This document shows, piece by piece, positions 48,186 to 56,892 of a stretch of DNA of 64,000 bases. Both the position numbers and the translations under genes were made by a program. How positions within the stretch are numbered: the first letter of the stretch is position 1; every line of letters starts with the position of its first letter. Origin of the DNA: Fimenecus sp045595185 (GTDB taxonomy: Bacteria; Bacillota; Clostridia; Oscillospirales; Acutalibacteraceae). A model generated the notes under the pieces. It had not been told where the DNA came from and searched no databases. It worked only from the letters and a program-made list of their open reading frames with translations. The stretch spans positions 23,601 through 87,600 of the forward strand of contig JAZNZX010000031.1 in NCBI GenBank assembly GCA_045595185.1, in the 5' to 3' direction.

Positions 48186-48202
48186 TCAAAATCACTCCTT
48201 TA

Positions 48203-49153
48203 TTATTCGTCGTCCTTACGCAATGCGAGGTTCATTGATTCGAGCTTTGCGATAACCTCTTCAAGAGATTTTCTACCAAGGTTTCTAACTCTCATCATAT
48301 CTTCCTCAGTTCTGTTTGTTAAATCTTCAACTGTGTTGATGCCTGCACGCTTGAGGCAGTTGAATGAACGAACTGAAAGGTCAAGTTCTTCAATTGTCAT
48401 TTCAAGAATCTTACCCTTTGAGTCATCGTTCTTAACAATCATTGTCTCTGTCTCTCTTGCTTCGTCAGAAAGGTCAACAAAGAGGTCGAGATGGTCTGTA
48501 AGGATTTTTGCGCCGAGAGAAACGGCCTCCTGCGCTGAAATTGTTCCGTCTGTCCAAGCTTCAAGTGAAAGCTTGTCGTAGTCAGTAATCTGACCTACAC
48601 GAGTATTTTCAACTGTGTAGTTTACTTTCAAGACGGGTGTATAAATTGAATCTATTGCGATTACGCCGATGATTGGCTGCATAAGCTGCTTGTTTCTTTC
48701 TGCTGAAACATAACCTCTGCCCTTATCGCATGTGAGTTCTGCTTTGAAAACTCCGCCCTCTTCAAGAGTTGCGATTAAGTGGTCAGGATTAAGAATTTCA
48801 ACATCAGAATCAACCTGAATGTCACCGGCAGTAACTTCACATTTGCCACTTGCATCGATATAAATTGTTTTTGGTCCGTCGCCGTTAATCTTAAGGATTA
48901 CTCCCTTTAAGTTAAGAACGATTTCAGTTACATCCTCTTTCACACCGTCAATGGTTGAGAATTCATGAAGAACACCGTCAATTTTTACCGAAGTAATTGC
49001 ATAACCCGGAAGAGAAGATAAAAGTACGCGACGAAGGCTGTTACCAAGTGTTGTACCGTAGCCTCTTTCCAAAGGTTCAACGACGAACTTGCCATAAGTT
49101 CCGTCATCTGTCAAATCAAGTGCTTCAATGCTGGGCTTCTCAATTCCTATCAT
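48203..49153 (-). CDS. rpoA: RNA polymerase alpha subunit
   Basis: A 316-residue subunit that dimerises to start RNA polymerase assembly and contacts UP elements and activators. The N-terminal domain has VEPLERGYGTTLGNSLRRVLLSS, here cited in part; the C-terminal domain (about 245-310) has ELDLSVRSFNCLKRAGI and the helix-hairpin-helix MRVRNLGRKSLEEV. ATG at 49153 follows AGGAGG. Located between rpsD and rplQ as in other Clostridia. Confidence 0.98.
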   Translation of the reverse strand: MIGIEKPSIEALDLTDDGTYGKFVVEPLERGYGTTLGNSLRRVLLSSLPGYAITSVKIDGVLHEFSTIDGVKEDVTEIVLNLKGVILKINGDGPKTIYIDASGKCEVTAGDIQVDSDVEILNPDHLIATLEEGGVFKAELTCDKGRGYVSAERNKQLMQPIIGVIAIDSIYTPVLKVNYTVENTRVGQITDYDKLSLEAWTDGTISAQEAVSLGAKILTDHLDLFVDLSDEARETETMIVKNDDSKGKILEMTIEELDLSVRSFNCLKRAGINTVEDLTNRTEEDMMRVRNLGRKSLEEVIAKLESMNLALRKDDE

Positions 49154-49217
49154 TCAAAACCCTCCTATTCGAGTACAGAAAAATTTTCCGCTAAATATTA
49201 TTGTTATTTCGAGTCTA

Positions 49218-49844
49218 TTATTTAGAATAGAATTCGACGATAAGATGCTCTTCAACAGGAACAGCGATTTCTTCTCTGTCAGGAAGTTTAGCAACCTTAG
49301 CTGAAAGGTTTTCTGCATCCTTATCAAGCCATGCCGGAACAGGACGAGATGCGTTAGCTTCAAGAACTTCTTTAATCTTAACGCTATCTTTACTGTTGTC
49401 CTTAACTGATACAACATCGCCTACTTTAAGAAGGTATGAAGGAACGTCAACCTTCTTACCATTCACACGGAAATGTGCGTGAATTACAAGCTGTCTTGCT
49501 TCTGCACGAGATGAAGCCCATCCGAGAAGATAAACAACGTTATCAAGACGGCTTTCGCAAATTCTTAAAAGGTTTTCACCTGCTACACCTTGACGCTTTT
49601 CAGCCATCAAGAAATATTTGTGGAATTGTCCTTCCTGAATACCGTAGTAACGCTTAGCAGTCTGTTTTGCACGAAGCTGCAAGCCGTATTCAGAAACCTT
49701 TTTACGGTTCTGGCCGTGCTGACCAGGAGCGTATGAACGTCTCTCAAGAGCACATTTACCAGTATAGCAACGGTCGCCTTTGAGGAAAAGCTTCTTTCCT
49801 TCACGACGGCAGAGCTTACAAACCGCACCGGTATATCTTGCCAT
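49218..49844 (-). CDS. rpsD: 30S ribosomal protein S4 (zinc-binding form)
   Basis: A 208-residue primary 16S rRNA-binding protein. The N-terminus has the four-Cys zinc form: Cys9, Cys12, Cys26, Cys31. An S4 domain follows at about 98-160 (SRLDNVVYLLGWASSRAEAR). In many bacteria S4 represses its own operon by binding mRNA; here it lies in the alpha block, unlike Bacillus subtilis, where rpsD is separate. Confidence 0.98.
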   Translation of the reverse strand: MARYTGAVCKLCRREGKKLFLKGDRCYTGKCALERRSYAPGQHGQNRKKVSEYGLQLRAKQTAKRYYGIQEGQFHKYFLMAEKRQGVAGENLLRICESRLDNVVYLLGWASSRAEARQLVIHAHFRVNGKKVDVPSYLLKVGDVVSVKDNSKDSVKIKEVLEANASRPVPAWLDKDAENLSAKVAKLPDREEIAVPVEEHLIVEFYSK

Positions 49845-49867
49845 AATCTGTTACCTCCAAATTTCTG

Positions 49868-50269
49868 TTATACACGTCTTCTCTTAGGTGGGCGGCATCC
49901 GTTGTGAGGGATTGGAGTTACGTCTTTAATCATTGTAACTTCAAGACCTACTGTCTGTAATGCACGGATAGCAGCTTCACGTCCTGAACCAGGACCCTTA
50001 ACGTATACTTCTACGGTTTTCATACCGTGGTCAATCGCAACCTTAGCTGCTGTTTCAGCAGCTGTCTGAGCAGCGAAAGGAGTTGAGTTTCTTGAGCCTC
50101 TGATGCCCATTTCACCTGCGCTTGCCCATGATACTGCGTTACCCTGTGTGTCAGTGATGGTAACGATAGTATTATTGAAGGTGGACTGAATATGAACTGC
50201 GCCTTTTTCAATGTTTTTCTTTTCACGACGTCTGCGTGTTACAGCGCCTTTTTTAACCTGCTTTGCCAT
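49868..50269 (-). CDS. rpsK: 30S ribosomal protein S11
   Basis: A 133-residue protein of the 30S platform. Segments GAVHIQSTFNNTIVTITD, GPGSGREAAIRAL and the C-terminal NGCRPPKRRRV are characteristic. Between rpsM and rpsD with short spacers. Confidence 0.98.
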   Translation of the reverse strand: MAKQVKKGAVTRRRREKKNIEKGAVHIQSTFNNTIVTITDTQGNAVSWASAGEMGIRGSRNSTPFAAQTAAETAAKVAIDHGMKTVEVYVKGPGSGREAAIRALQTVGLEVTMIKDVTPIPHNGCRPPKRRRV

Positions 50270-50286
50270 TATTTAGTCCCTCCTTC

Positions 50287-50655
50287 TTACTTCTTCTTGT
50301 TAGCAATTGTCTTCTTTGGTCCCTTACGTGTACGAGCGTTTGTCTTTGAACGCTGGCCTCTTACAGGAAGATTCTTGCGGTGACGAACACCTCTGTAGCA
50401 ACCAATTTCAACAAGTCTTTTAATATCAAATGCTGTTTCTCTTCTGAGGTCACCTTCAACTGTTACATTTTTTTCGATGTACTCACGAAGTTTTGAAACG
50501 TCTTCTTCGGTCAAATCCTTAACACGAGTGTCCGGATTGATACCTGTTGCAGCAACGATGTCGCTGGCTGTTTTTCTGCCTATACCATAGATGTATGTGA
50601 GACCGATTTCCACTCTCTTCTCTCTTGGTAAGTCAACACCTGAAATACGAGCCAT
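50287..50655 (-). CDS. rpsM: 30S ribosomal protein S13
   Basis: A 122-residue protein of the 30S head that contacts the P-site tRNA and forms bridge B1. MARISGVDLPREKRVEIGL and CYRGVRHRKNLPVRGQRSKT are typical. It is preceded by a 146-nt structured spacer after rpmJ, unusual inside this operon. Confidence 0.98.
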   Translation of the reverse strand: MARISGVDLPREKRVEIGLTYIYGIGRKTASDIVAATGINPDTRVKDLTEEDVSKLREYIEKNVTVEGDLRRETAFDIKRLVEIGCYRGVRHRKNLPVRGQRSKTNARTRKGPKKTIANKKK

Positions 50656-50801
50656 TTACAGTTGCACCTCCATTTTCAAAAATCTGACTTAAAAAAGTCA
50701 TTATGGTTTTAGTATCGTTCCTTAGTACTTTAGAAACGATTGAGCGAAAGCTCTAAGACAAATTCAAGCTGCTCTGCAGTTGCAGCTCTTTGCGATTTAT
50801 C
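50656..50801 (-). promoter_or_regulatory. Structured spacer between rpmJ and rpsM
   Basis: 146 nt without a gene. It contains AGCTGC / GCAGCT and GAGC-GAAA-GCTC hairpins and a CGTTCC/GAAACG-type arm pair. It is a candidate site for translational feedback by S4 or another ribosomal protein on rpsM-rpsK-rpsD-rpoA-rplQ. Confidence 0.4.
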
Positions 50802-50915
50802 TTAGCCCTGACGCTGCTTGTGCTTAGGGTTTTCACAGATAACCATTACTTTACCCTTACGCTTGATTACTTTGCACTTTTCGCAAATTTTCTTGACAGA
50901 AGGTCTAACTTTCAT
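50802..50915 (-). CDS. rpmJ: 50S ribosomal protein L36 (zinc-binding form)
   Basis: A 37-residue protein, too short for most ORF filters, starting MKVRPSVKKICEKC and ending PKHKQRQG. The zinc ligands are Cys11, Cys14, Cys27 and His32. ATG at 50915 follows GGAGGTATTTTAA. Standard place after infA. Confidence 0.98.
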   Translation of the reverse strand: MKVRPSVKKICEKCKVIKRKGKVMVICENPKHKQRQG

Positions 50916-50953
50916 TTAAAATACCTCCTCATAAAATGCTGTCAAAATTTTTC

Positions 50954-51172
50954 TTACTTTGAACGCCATGTAATTCTTCCGTTGTTAAGGTCATATGGTG
51001 AAAGTTCAACCGTTACCTTATCTCCCTGAAGAATTCTGATGTAGTTCATACGAAGTTTGCCCGAAATACGAGCGTGAACCTTGTGACCGTTTTCAAGTTC
51101 CACAATAAAGTTTGTATTGGGAAGTACTTCTGTCACTGTTCCTTCAACTTCAATCATGTCTTGTTTTGCCAT
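50954..51172 (-). CDS. infA: Translation initiation factor IF-1
   Basis: A 72-residue OB-fold protein that binds the ribosomal A site and assists IF-2 and IF-3. MAKQDMIEVEGTVTEVLPN, GHKVHARISGKLRMNYIRIL and DKVTVELSPYDLNNGRITWR are typical; each is cited in part. It lies 4 nt after the KOW-protein gene. Confidence 0.98.
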   Translation of the reverse strand: MAKQDMIEVEGTVTEVLPNTNFIVELENGHKVHARISGKLRMNYIRILQGDKVTVELSPYDLNNGRITWRSK

Positions 51173-51176
51173 AAGT

Positions 51177-51413
51177 TTAAACCTCTTTCGATAATGCTTT
51201 TCTCAACGCTCTGTCCGTTAAGAACATACTGTCGGAAAGTTTTTTGTCTGTCTTTATAAGATGTTTAGGATTCTTTCTTTTGGGATTGTTCAAAAGTCTT
51301 TCCTTACCATCACAAACATAAACATATTTTCCGTCATATCCTGTCACACACATAAGCCTGTCTTTTTCCCGACCGGCTGTACACATAACCAGTTCACCTT
51401 TACAAAACTCCAT
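51177..51413 (-). CDS. KOW-domain RNA-binding protein
   Basis: A 78-residue protein with an N-terminal KOW motif (KGELVMCTAGREKDRLMCV) related to ribosomal L14e. Such genes are commonly found between map and infA in Clostridia. The exact role is not known; an accessory ribosome or RNA-binding function is likely. ATG at 51413, 11 nt after the map stop. Confidence 0.85.
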   Translation of the reverse strand: MEFCKGELVMCTAGREKDRLMCVTGYDGKYVYVCDGKERLLNNPKRKNPKHLIKTDKKLSDSMFLTDRALRKALSKEV

Positions 51414-51424
51414 AAGTCACCTCA

Positions 51425-52174
51425 TTAAAGTTGTGTAAGAATAATCGGTTCGCCCTTTGTTATCGCTATTGTGTGTTCAAAATGAGCGGACAGTTTGCCG
51501 TCAAGCGTTTTGACGGTCCAACCGTCAGGCAAACATTTAACTGCCTTTGAGCCCATATTTATCATTGGCTCAATCGCAATTGTCATACCCGGAAGAAGTC
51601 TCTGACCTCTTCCTGCTGTTCCGTAATTCGGAACTGACGGGTCTTCATGAAGATGAGTTCCTACACCGTGTCCTGTGTATTCACGGACAACCGAAAAACC
51701 TCTTTCTTCACAATAGGACTGAATTGTAAATGCTATATCACCGATTCTGTTGCCTGCGACAGCCTGTTCGATACCTAAATAAAGGCTCTCTCTTGTTGTG
51801 TCGCACAGCCGCTTCGCTTCATCGGAGATTGTTCCGCAAGCGAAAGTAGCAGCATTATCGCCGTTATAGCCATTCACCTTTGCCCCTAAGTCGATACTGA
51901 CAATATCGCCTTCCTTAAGCACTCTCTTTTTTGATGGAATGCCGTGAATGACCTCGTCATTTATGGAAATACATGCTGTTGCCGGAAAACCGTTATAGTT
52001 AAGGAAGTTTGGTTCTGCACCTTGTTTCTTAATGTAACGATATGCGATTTGGTCAATCTCGTATGTTGTGATACCGGGCTTGACCGCCTCGCCCGCCAAC
52101 TGTAATGCTTCTGCTGAAATCTGACACGCTTTACGCATCATATCAATTTCCTTTGCAGTTCTAAGCACTATCAT
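51425..52174 (-). CDS. map: Type I methionine aminopeptidase
   Basis: A 249-residue metalloenzyme that removes the initiator methionine from nascent proteins. Metal ligands are in VSIDLGAKVNGYNGDNA, TGHGVGTHLHEDP, IAIEPM and FEHTIAI; INDEVIHGIPS is the other active-site strand. ATG at 52174 has GGAGG six nt upstream and lies one base after the adk stop. Confidence 0.97.
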   Translation of the reverse strand: MIVLRTAKEIDMMRKACQISAEALQLAGEAVKPGITTYEIDQIAYRYIKKQGAEPNFLNYNGFPATACISINDEVIHGIPSKKRVLKEGDIVSIDLGAKVNGYNGDNAATFACGTISDEAKRLCDTTRESLYLGIEQAVAGNRIGDIAFTIQSYCEERGFSVVREYTGHGVGTHLHEDPSVPNYGTAGRGQRLLPGMTIAIEPMINMGSKAVKCLPDGWTVKTLDGKLSAHFEHTIAITKGEPIILTQL

Positions 52175-52175
52175 G

Positions 52176-52808
52176 TTAATCCTCCAATGTCTTGAAGACA
52201 AGAGCAGTTGTATCTTTAACTTCTTCCTGTCCTTCTACTATTACAAGCTTACCTGTCTTTGAATAGTAGTCCTTAAGTGGTTCTGTCTGTTCATGGTAAA
52301 CGTGGAGTCTGTCGAGAACTGTTTCAGGACTGTCATCCTTACGCTGAACAAGCTCATCACCACATACATCACAGATGCCGTCTTTTGATGGTTTCTTATA
52401 TTCAAGATGATAAGTAGCACCGCACTTTAAGCAAACGCGTCTGCCTGAAAGTCTTGCTGTAATCTTTTCATCAGGAACTTCAATATCAACAACCTTGTCG
52501 ATAATGATACCCATATTATCGAGGGCTTCTGCCTGAGGTATTGTTCTCGGGAAACCGTCGAGAATGAAACCGTTCTGGCAATCATCCTCTGCAAGTCTTT
52601 CCTTGATAATACCAATAACAACATCATCCGGAACTAATTTTCCGGCATCGATATAGGACTTAGCTTTAAGTCCCATATCTGTACCGTTTTTAAGAGCTTC
52701 TCTGATGATATTACCTGTTGACACAGCAGGAATATTGTATTTTTCACAAATTTTCTCTGCCTGTGTACCTTTTCCTGCGCCCGGGGCACCGAGAAGGATT
52801 AAGTTCAT
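52176..52808 (-). CDS. adk: Adenylate kinase (zinc-LID form)
   Basis: A 210-residue enzyme that balances AMP, ADP and ATP. P-loop GAPGAGKGTQAEKI, NMP-binding region STGNIIREAL, and a LID domain with four zinc cysteines (CLKCGATYHL and GICDVCG). DGFPRTIPQAEAL is typical. Start at ATG 52808 with GGAGG upstream; a longer frame begins before that site. Between secY and map as usual. Confidence 0.97.
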   Translation of the reverse strand: MNLILLGAPGAGKGTQAEKICEKYNIPAVSTGNIIREALKNGTDMGLKAKSYIDAGKLVPDDVVIGIIKERLAEDDCQNGFILDGFPRTIPQAEALDNMGIIIDKVVDIEVPDEKITARLSGRRVCLKCGATYHLEYKKPSKDGICDVCGDELVQRKDDSPETVLDRLHVYHEQTEPLKDYYSKTGKLVIVEGQEEVKDTTALVFKTLED

Positions 52809-52824
52809 ATCATTTACCTCCAAA

Positions 52825-54156
52825 TTAATCAAGGAAGCCTTTGTAGTGACGCATCATCATCTGGCTTTCGAGCTGCTTCTGTGTTTCAAGAGCAACACCA
52901 ACCATAATGATAATTGATGTACCACCAACTGCAAGGTTCATACCATTTTCTGTGAAAAGGCCTGCAATCTGAGAGTAGATGATTGGGAACATTGCAACGA
53001 CGCTAAGAAGAAGTGCGCCGATGAGTGTCATTCTGCTAAGAATGTTCTGAATGTAAGTTGAAGTTGGTTTACCCGGACGGATACCAGGAACTGAACCACT
53101 GTTCTTACGAAGGTTTTCTGCCATTTCTACCGGATTATACTGAATTGAAGCATAGAAATAAGCAAAGAAAATGATGAAAATGAAGTAAAGTGTTCCGTAG
53201 AACGGATGTGTCTGGCCAAGCCATACCTGGCTTAATTTATACCAGAATGAACCTTCTTCACCTGGAGCAAACATAGCAATTGTTGGGAGAATTGAAAGAA
53301 TTGAGCTTGCGAAGATAACAGGAAGAACACCGCACATATTAACCTTGATTGGCATATGTGTGCTCTGTCCACCGTACATCTTACGACCTACAACACGCTT
53401 AGCGTACTGAATAGGAATCTTTCTTTCAGCGTTATCCATCCAAACGATGAAGAAAATCATACCAACAAGTGCGATTGCTGCAATTGGAACGAGAGCGAAG
53501 TAAACGCCACCCTTGTCCATATACTGATAAAGGTTTGCGATAGTAGTTGGCATACGAGCTACGATACCTGCGAAGAGAATCATAGAAATACCATTACCGA
53601 TACCTTTTTCGTTAATCAATTCACCAAGCCACATTACGAGTGCTGTACCTGCTGTATAGCAAAGAACAACAACAACTGCCTGGAAAACTGCTGCGAAACC
53701 TGTAAATGCCTTACCGCTTGCATCTGTCATCAACATATCCTGTGAACGGATGAAGAAGTAGTATGCAATACTCTGCATAAGACCAAGGCCAACAGCGCCA
53801 TAACGAGTGATTTTATTCATTTTCTTTCTGCCTTCTTCGCCTTCCTTAGAAAGATTCTGAAGGTAAGGGATTGCAACAGCAAGAAGCTGAATAATAATTG
53901 ATGCGTTGATATATGGTGTAATTGAGAGAGCAAACAATGTACCGTAGTTGAATGCATTACCTGTCATCATTGAAAGGTATGTCAAAAATGTACCTGCAGC
54001 TTCTTCACCGAAAAGTCCGTCACCACGCATTGCGATGTCAACGAATGGTACAGGAAGTGCTGAACCAACTCTGTAAATCAAAATGATGAGAGCTGTAAAA
54101 AGAATCTTTTTACGAAGGTCAACAATCTTCCATGCATTAGCAAATGTACGGAACAT
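52825..54156 (-). CDS. secY: Protein translocase subunit SecY
   Basis: The channel subunit of the Sec translocon, 443 residues with ten transmembrane helices. GVLPVIFASSIL, GIRPGKPTSTYI and ALPVPF near the N-terminus are SecY signatures. It exports or inserts the many secreted and membrane proteins encoded in this window. Directly follows rplO without a gap. Confidence 0.98.
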   Translation of the reverse strand: MFRTFANAWKIVDLRKKILFTALIILIYRVGSALPVPFVDIAMRGDGLFGEEAAGTFLTYLSMMTGNAFNYGTLFALSITPYINASIIIQLLAVAIPYLQNLSKEGEEGRKKMNKITRYGAVGLGLMQSIAYYFFIRSQDMLMTDASGKAFTGFAAVFQAVVVVLCYTAGTALVMWLGELINEKGIGNGISMILFAGIVARMPTTIANLYQYMDKGGVYFALVPIAAIALVGMIFFIVWMDNAERKIPIQYAKRVVGRKMYGGQSTHMPIKVNMCGVLPVIFASSILSILPTIAMFAPGEEGSFWYKLSQVWLGQTHPFYGTLYFIFIIFFAYFYASIQYNPVEMAENLRKNSGSVPGIRPGKPTSTYIQNILSRMTLIGALLLSVVAMFPIIYSQIAGLFTENGMNLAVGGTSIIIMVGVALETQKQLESQMMMRHYKGFLD

Positions 54157-54597
54157 TTATATCACCTCAGCCTTTCCGCCTGCTGCCTCAATCTTCTGCT
54201 TTGCAGCATCAGAATAAGCATTAACCTGAACAGTAAGCTTTTTGCTGAGTTCGCCATTTCCTAAAACTTTAACTCCGTCAAGAGCTTTCTTTACAAGGCC
54301 TGCATTAACGAGTGCCTCGATTGTTACTGTTGCGCCATCCTCAAATGCATTGAGTGCTGAAACGTTAACAGTTGCGATTTCCTTAGCGAAAATGTTGTTG
54401 AAACCACGCTTTGGAAGTCTTCTCTGTAAAGGCATCTGGCCACCTTCGAAGCCGATTCTCATACCTCTACCTGCACGGGCTTTTTGACCCTTGTGACCTT
54501 TACCAGCTGTTTTACCCTGACCTGAAGCAGCACCACGACCGATACGCTTTACGTCTTTCTTTGAACCAGCTGCCGGTGAAAGTTCGTGCAATTTCAT
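54157..54597 (-). CDS. rplO: 50S ribosomal protein L15
   Basis: A 146-residue assembly protein of the large subunit. MKLHELSPAAGSKKDVKRIG and GRGMRIGFEGGQMPLQRRLP are characteristic. ATG at 54597 is chosen since GGAGGTG precedes it; a GTG at 54606 lies within the binding site. Confidence 0.97.
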   Translation of the reverse strand: MKLHELSPAAGSKKDVKRIGRGAASGQGKTAGKGHKGQKARAGRGMRIGFEGGQMPLQRRLPKRGFNNIFAKEIATVNVSALNAFEDGATVTIEALVNAGLVKKALDGVKVLGNGELSKKLTVQVNAYSDAAKQKIEAAGGKAEVI

Positions 54598-54610
54598 ATT
54601 GTGCACCTCC

Positions 54611-54790
54611 TTAAGCCTTTGTAACCTCTAAAAGATGTGAAATCTTCTTAATCTTACCCTGAGTCTGAGGATTATCAGGCTGTTCTGATACATCCCCGAT
54701 TTTGCGGAGACCAAGTGCATAAGCAGTGGCAATTTGGTCTTTTTTGCTTCCGATAAGACTCTTTACGAGTTTAACCTGAATTTTTTCCAT
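54611..54790 (-). CDS. rpmD: 50S ribosomal protein L30
   Basis: A 59-residue protein. KIQVKLVKSLIGSKKDQIA and ALGLRKIGDVSEQPD are typical. ATG at 54790 follows AAGGTGGACAAT; the upstream ATG-like codon at 54799 is too close to the binding site. Between rpsE and rplO. Confidence 0.97.
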   Translation of the reverse strand: MEKIQVKLVKSLIGSKKDQIATAYALGLRKIGDVSEQPDNPQTQGKIKKISHLLEVTKA

Positions 54791-54804
54791 ATTGTCCACC
54801 TTCC

Positions 54805-55305
54805 TTATTCAAGAATCTCTTTAACTGACTTGCCACGGATAGCTGCAACTTCTTCTGCGTTACGGAGCTTTGAAAGTCCGTCGATTGTTGCTCTAACTAC
54901 GTTGCAAGGGTTATTTGAACGAAGTGCCTTTGAACGGATGTCCTTGATACCAACTGTTTCAACAACAGCACGAACAGGGCCACCGGCAATAACACCAGTA
55001 CCAGGTGCAGCAGGTTTCATAAGAACAACACCTGCACCGAATTTACCTGTGATTTCGTGTGGGATTGTTGTGCCCTTAAGAGCAACCTTGATAAGGTTCT
55101 TCTTAGCAGCTTCAATACCCTTACGGATAGCATCCGGAACTTCACCGGATTTACCGAGACCGAAACCAACGATACCGTTACCGTCACCTACAACTACCAA
55201 AGCGGAGAATTTCATAATACGGCCGCCCTTAACTGTTTTAGAAACACGGTTGATAGCAACTACTTTTTCCTGAAGTTCAAGTGTTGATGCGTCAATAATA
55301 GCCAT
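54805..55305 (-). CDS. rpsE: 30S ribosomal protein S5
   Basis: A 166-residue protein near the decoding centre and mRNA entry. N-terminal dsRBD-like part with KGGRIMKFSALVVVGDGNG, then GKSGEVPDAIRKGIEAAKKN and a ribosomal S5 C-terminal domain ending RGKSVKEILE. Confidence 0.98.
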   Translation of the reverse strand: MAIIDASTLELQEKVVAINRVSKTVKGGRIMKFSALVVVGDGNGIVGFGLGKSGEVPDAIRKGIEAAKKNLIKVALKGTTIPHEITGKFGAGVVLMKPAAPGTGVIAGGPVRAVVETVGIKDIRSKALRSNNPCNVVRATIDGLSKLRNAEEVAAIRGKSVKEILE

Positions 55306-55322
55306 TTTTATTTCTCCTTTCC

Positions 55323-55682
55323 TTAGAAGTTGAGGCCGCCCTCACGGGCACCTTCTGCGAGAGCTGCTACTCTACCTGTGTAAACGTAACCGCCTCTGTC
55401 AAATACAACATCTGTGATGTTCTTTTCTTTTGCTCTTTCTGCAAGGAGCTTGCCAACTTCTTTAGCAGCATCCTTATTTCCGCCGTAATTTGTGAAGTCC
55501 TTCTCTGTTGATGAAGCACTAACAAGTGTTACACCTGCAACGTCATCAATCAACTGAGCATAGATGTGCTGGAGAGAACGGAACACATTAAGGCGAGGAC
55601 ACTCTGCAGTGCCTGAAATCTTAGCGCGGACTCTCTTATGTCTCTTGAGTCTTGCAGCTTTTGTATCTGGTCTATTAACCAT
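55323..55682 (-). CDS. rplR: 50S ribosomal protein L18
   Basis: A 119-residue 5S rRNA-binding protein. RHKRVRAKISGTAECPRLNV and FDRGGYVYTGRVAALAEGAR with GLNF end are diagnostic. It joins L5 and 5S rRNA in the central protuberance. Confidence 0.98.
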   Translation of the reverse strand: MVNRPDTKAARLKRHKRVRAKISGTAECPRLNVFRSLQHIYAQLIDDVAGVTLVSASSTEKDFTNYGGNKDAAKEVGKLLAERAKEKNITDVVFDRGGYVYTGRVAALAEGAREGGLNF

Positions 55683-55700
55683 AACTTAACTCTCCTCCTA

Positions 55701-56246
55701 TTATTTACCGCCCTTACCGGCTTTACCTTCTTTACGACGAATATGTTCGTCAACGTACTTAATACCCTTGCCCTTATATGGTTCCGGTGGTCTCTTTTCG
55801 CGAACTTCTGCTGCGAACTGACCAACAGTCTGCTTATCAGGACCTGAGATAACGATTTTGTTTGGGTTTGGAGTCTCAACTGTGATTCCTTCCGGAGCAG
55901 GCATAATTACCTGATGTGAGAAACCAATGTTGAGAACAAGGTCCTTACCCTGAACTGATACACGGTAACCAACGCCGTTAACTTCGAGTTCCTTTGTGTA
56001 ACCCTTTTCAACGCCTTCAATCATGTTAGCGATGAGTGTACGTGTGAGACCGTGAAGTGATTTGTTAAGGTTTGAGTCATCCGGACGAGCAACTTTAACA
56101 ACTGCACCGTCAAGTTCAACCTTCATATTGCTGTGCACTGTTCTTGTAAGAGTGCCCTTAGGGCCTTTAACGGTAACAGTGCTGCCATCTACTTTAACTT
56201 CTACCCCTGCAGGAACTGCAATCGGGTTTCTGCCTATACGTGACAT
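55701..56246 (-). CDS. rplF: 50S ribosomal protein L6
   Basis: A 181-residue protein with two similar domains near the GTPase-associated centre. MSRIGRNPIAVPAGVEVKVD and the C-terminal PEPYKGKGIKYVDEHIRRKE match the family. It ends with a Gly/Lys tail. Confidence 0.98.
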   Translation of the reverse strand: MSRIGRNPIAVPAGVEVKVDGSTVTVKGPKGTLTRTVHSNMKVELDGAVVKVARPDDSNLNKSLHGLTRTLIANMIEGVEKGYTKELEVNGVGYRVSVQGKDLVLNIGFSHQVIMPAPEGITVETPNPNKIVISGPDKQTVGQFAAEVREKRPPEPYKGKGIKYVDEHIRRKEGKAGKGGK

Positions 56247-56260
56247 TTACTGTACCTCCC

Positions 56261-56659
56261 TTACCAAACGAATGCGAGAACTTCGCCACCTACATTGAGT
56301 TTGCGAGCTTCTTTATCTGTCATAACACCCTTAGATGTTGAAAGGATTGCAATACCAAGACCCTTCATTACCTTTGGCATGTCTTCACAGTTTGTGTAAA
56401 TACGTAAACCAGGCTTTGAAACTCTTCTGATACCTGTAATTACGCTTGATTTGTTAGGACCGTACTTAAGAGCGATTTCAATCATGCCCTGTTTGCCGTC
56501 TTCCTCTACTGTAAATCCTTTGATGTAACCTTCATCAACAAGAATTTGAGCAATCGCTTTCTTCATGTTTGATGCAGGCACTTTCACTGTATCATGCTTT
56601 GCGGAATTCGCATTACGGATTCTGGTGAGCATATCACCAATTGCATCTGTAATTTGCAT
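56261..56659 (-). CDS. rpsH: 30S ribosomal protein S8
   Basis: A 132-residue protein binding helix 21 of 16S rRNA; in Escherichia coli it represses the spc operon. DMLTRIRNANSAKHDTV and the C-terminal STSKGVMTDKEARKLNVGGE are typical. Confidence 0.98.
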   Translation of the reverse strand: MQITDAIGDMLTRIRNANSAKHDTVKVPASNMKKAIAQILVDEGYIKGFTVEEDGKQGMIEIALKYGPNKSSVITGIRRVSKPGLRIYTNCEDMPKVMKGLGIAILSTSKGVMTDKEARKLNVGGEVLAFVW

Positions 56660-56694
56660 AATGAGTTACCTCCTATAATATTTAGATTGCTCTA

Positions 56695-56880
56695 TTACCA
56701 GCTTGATTTCTTCACGCCAGGAATCTGACCTGCGTGTGCTAACTCTCTGAAGCAAATACGGCAAACGCCATATTTACGGAGGTAAGCATGTGGTCTACCA
56801 CAGATTTTGCATCTGTTGTAAGCTCTTGTTGAGAACTTTGCAGGTCTTGCCTGCTTAACTTTCATTGCTGTCTTTGCCAC
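56695..56880 (-). CDS. rpsZ: 30S ribosomal protein S14, zinc-binding type Z
   Basis: A 61-residue short form of S14. The zinc ribbon is CKICGRPH and CRICFREL. The short, Cys-containing form is typical of Firmicutes, and no Cys-less copy is seen here. The C-terminus is PGVKKSSW. Confidence 0.98.
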   Translation of the reverse strand: MAKTAMKVKQARPAKFSTRAYNRCKICGRPHAYLRKYGVCRICFRELAHAGQIPGVKKSSW

Positions 56881-56892
56881 TGTTACCCCTCC

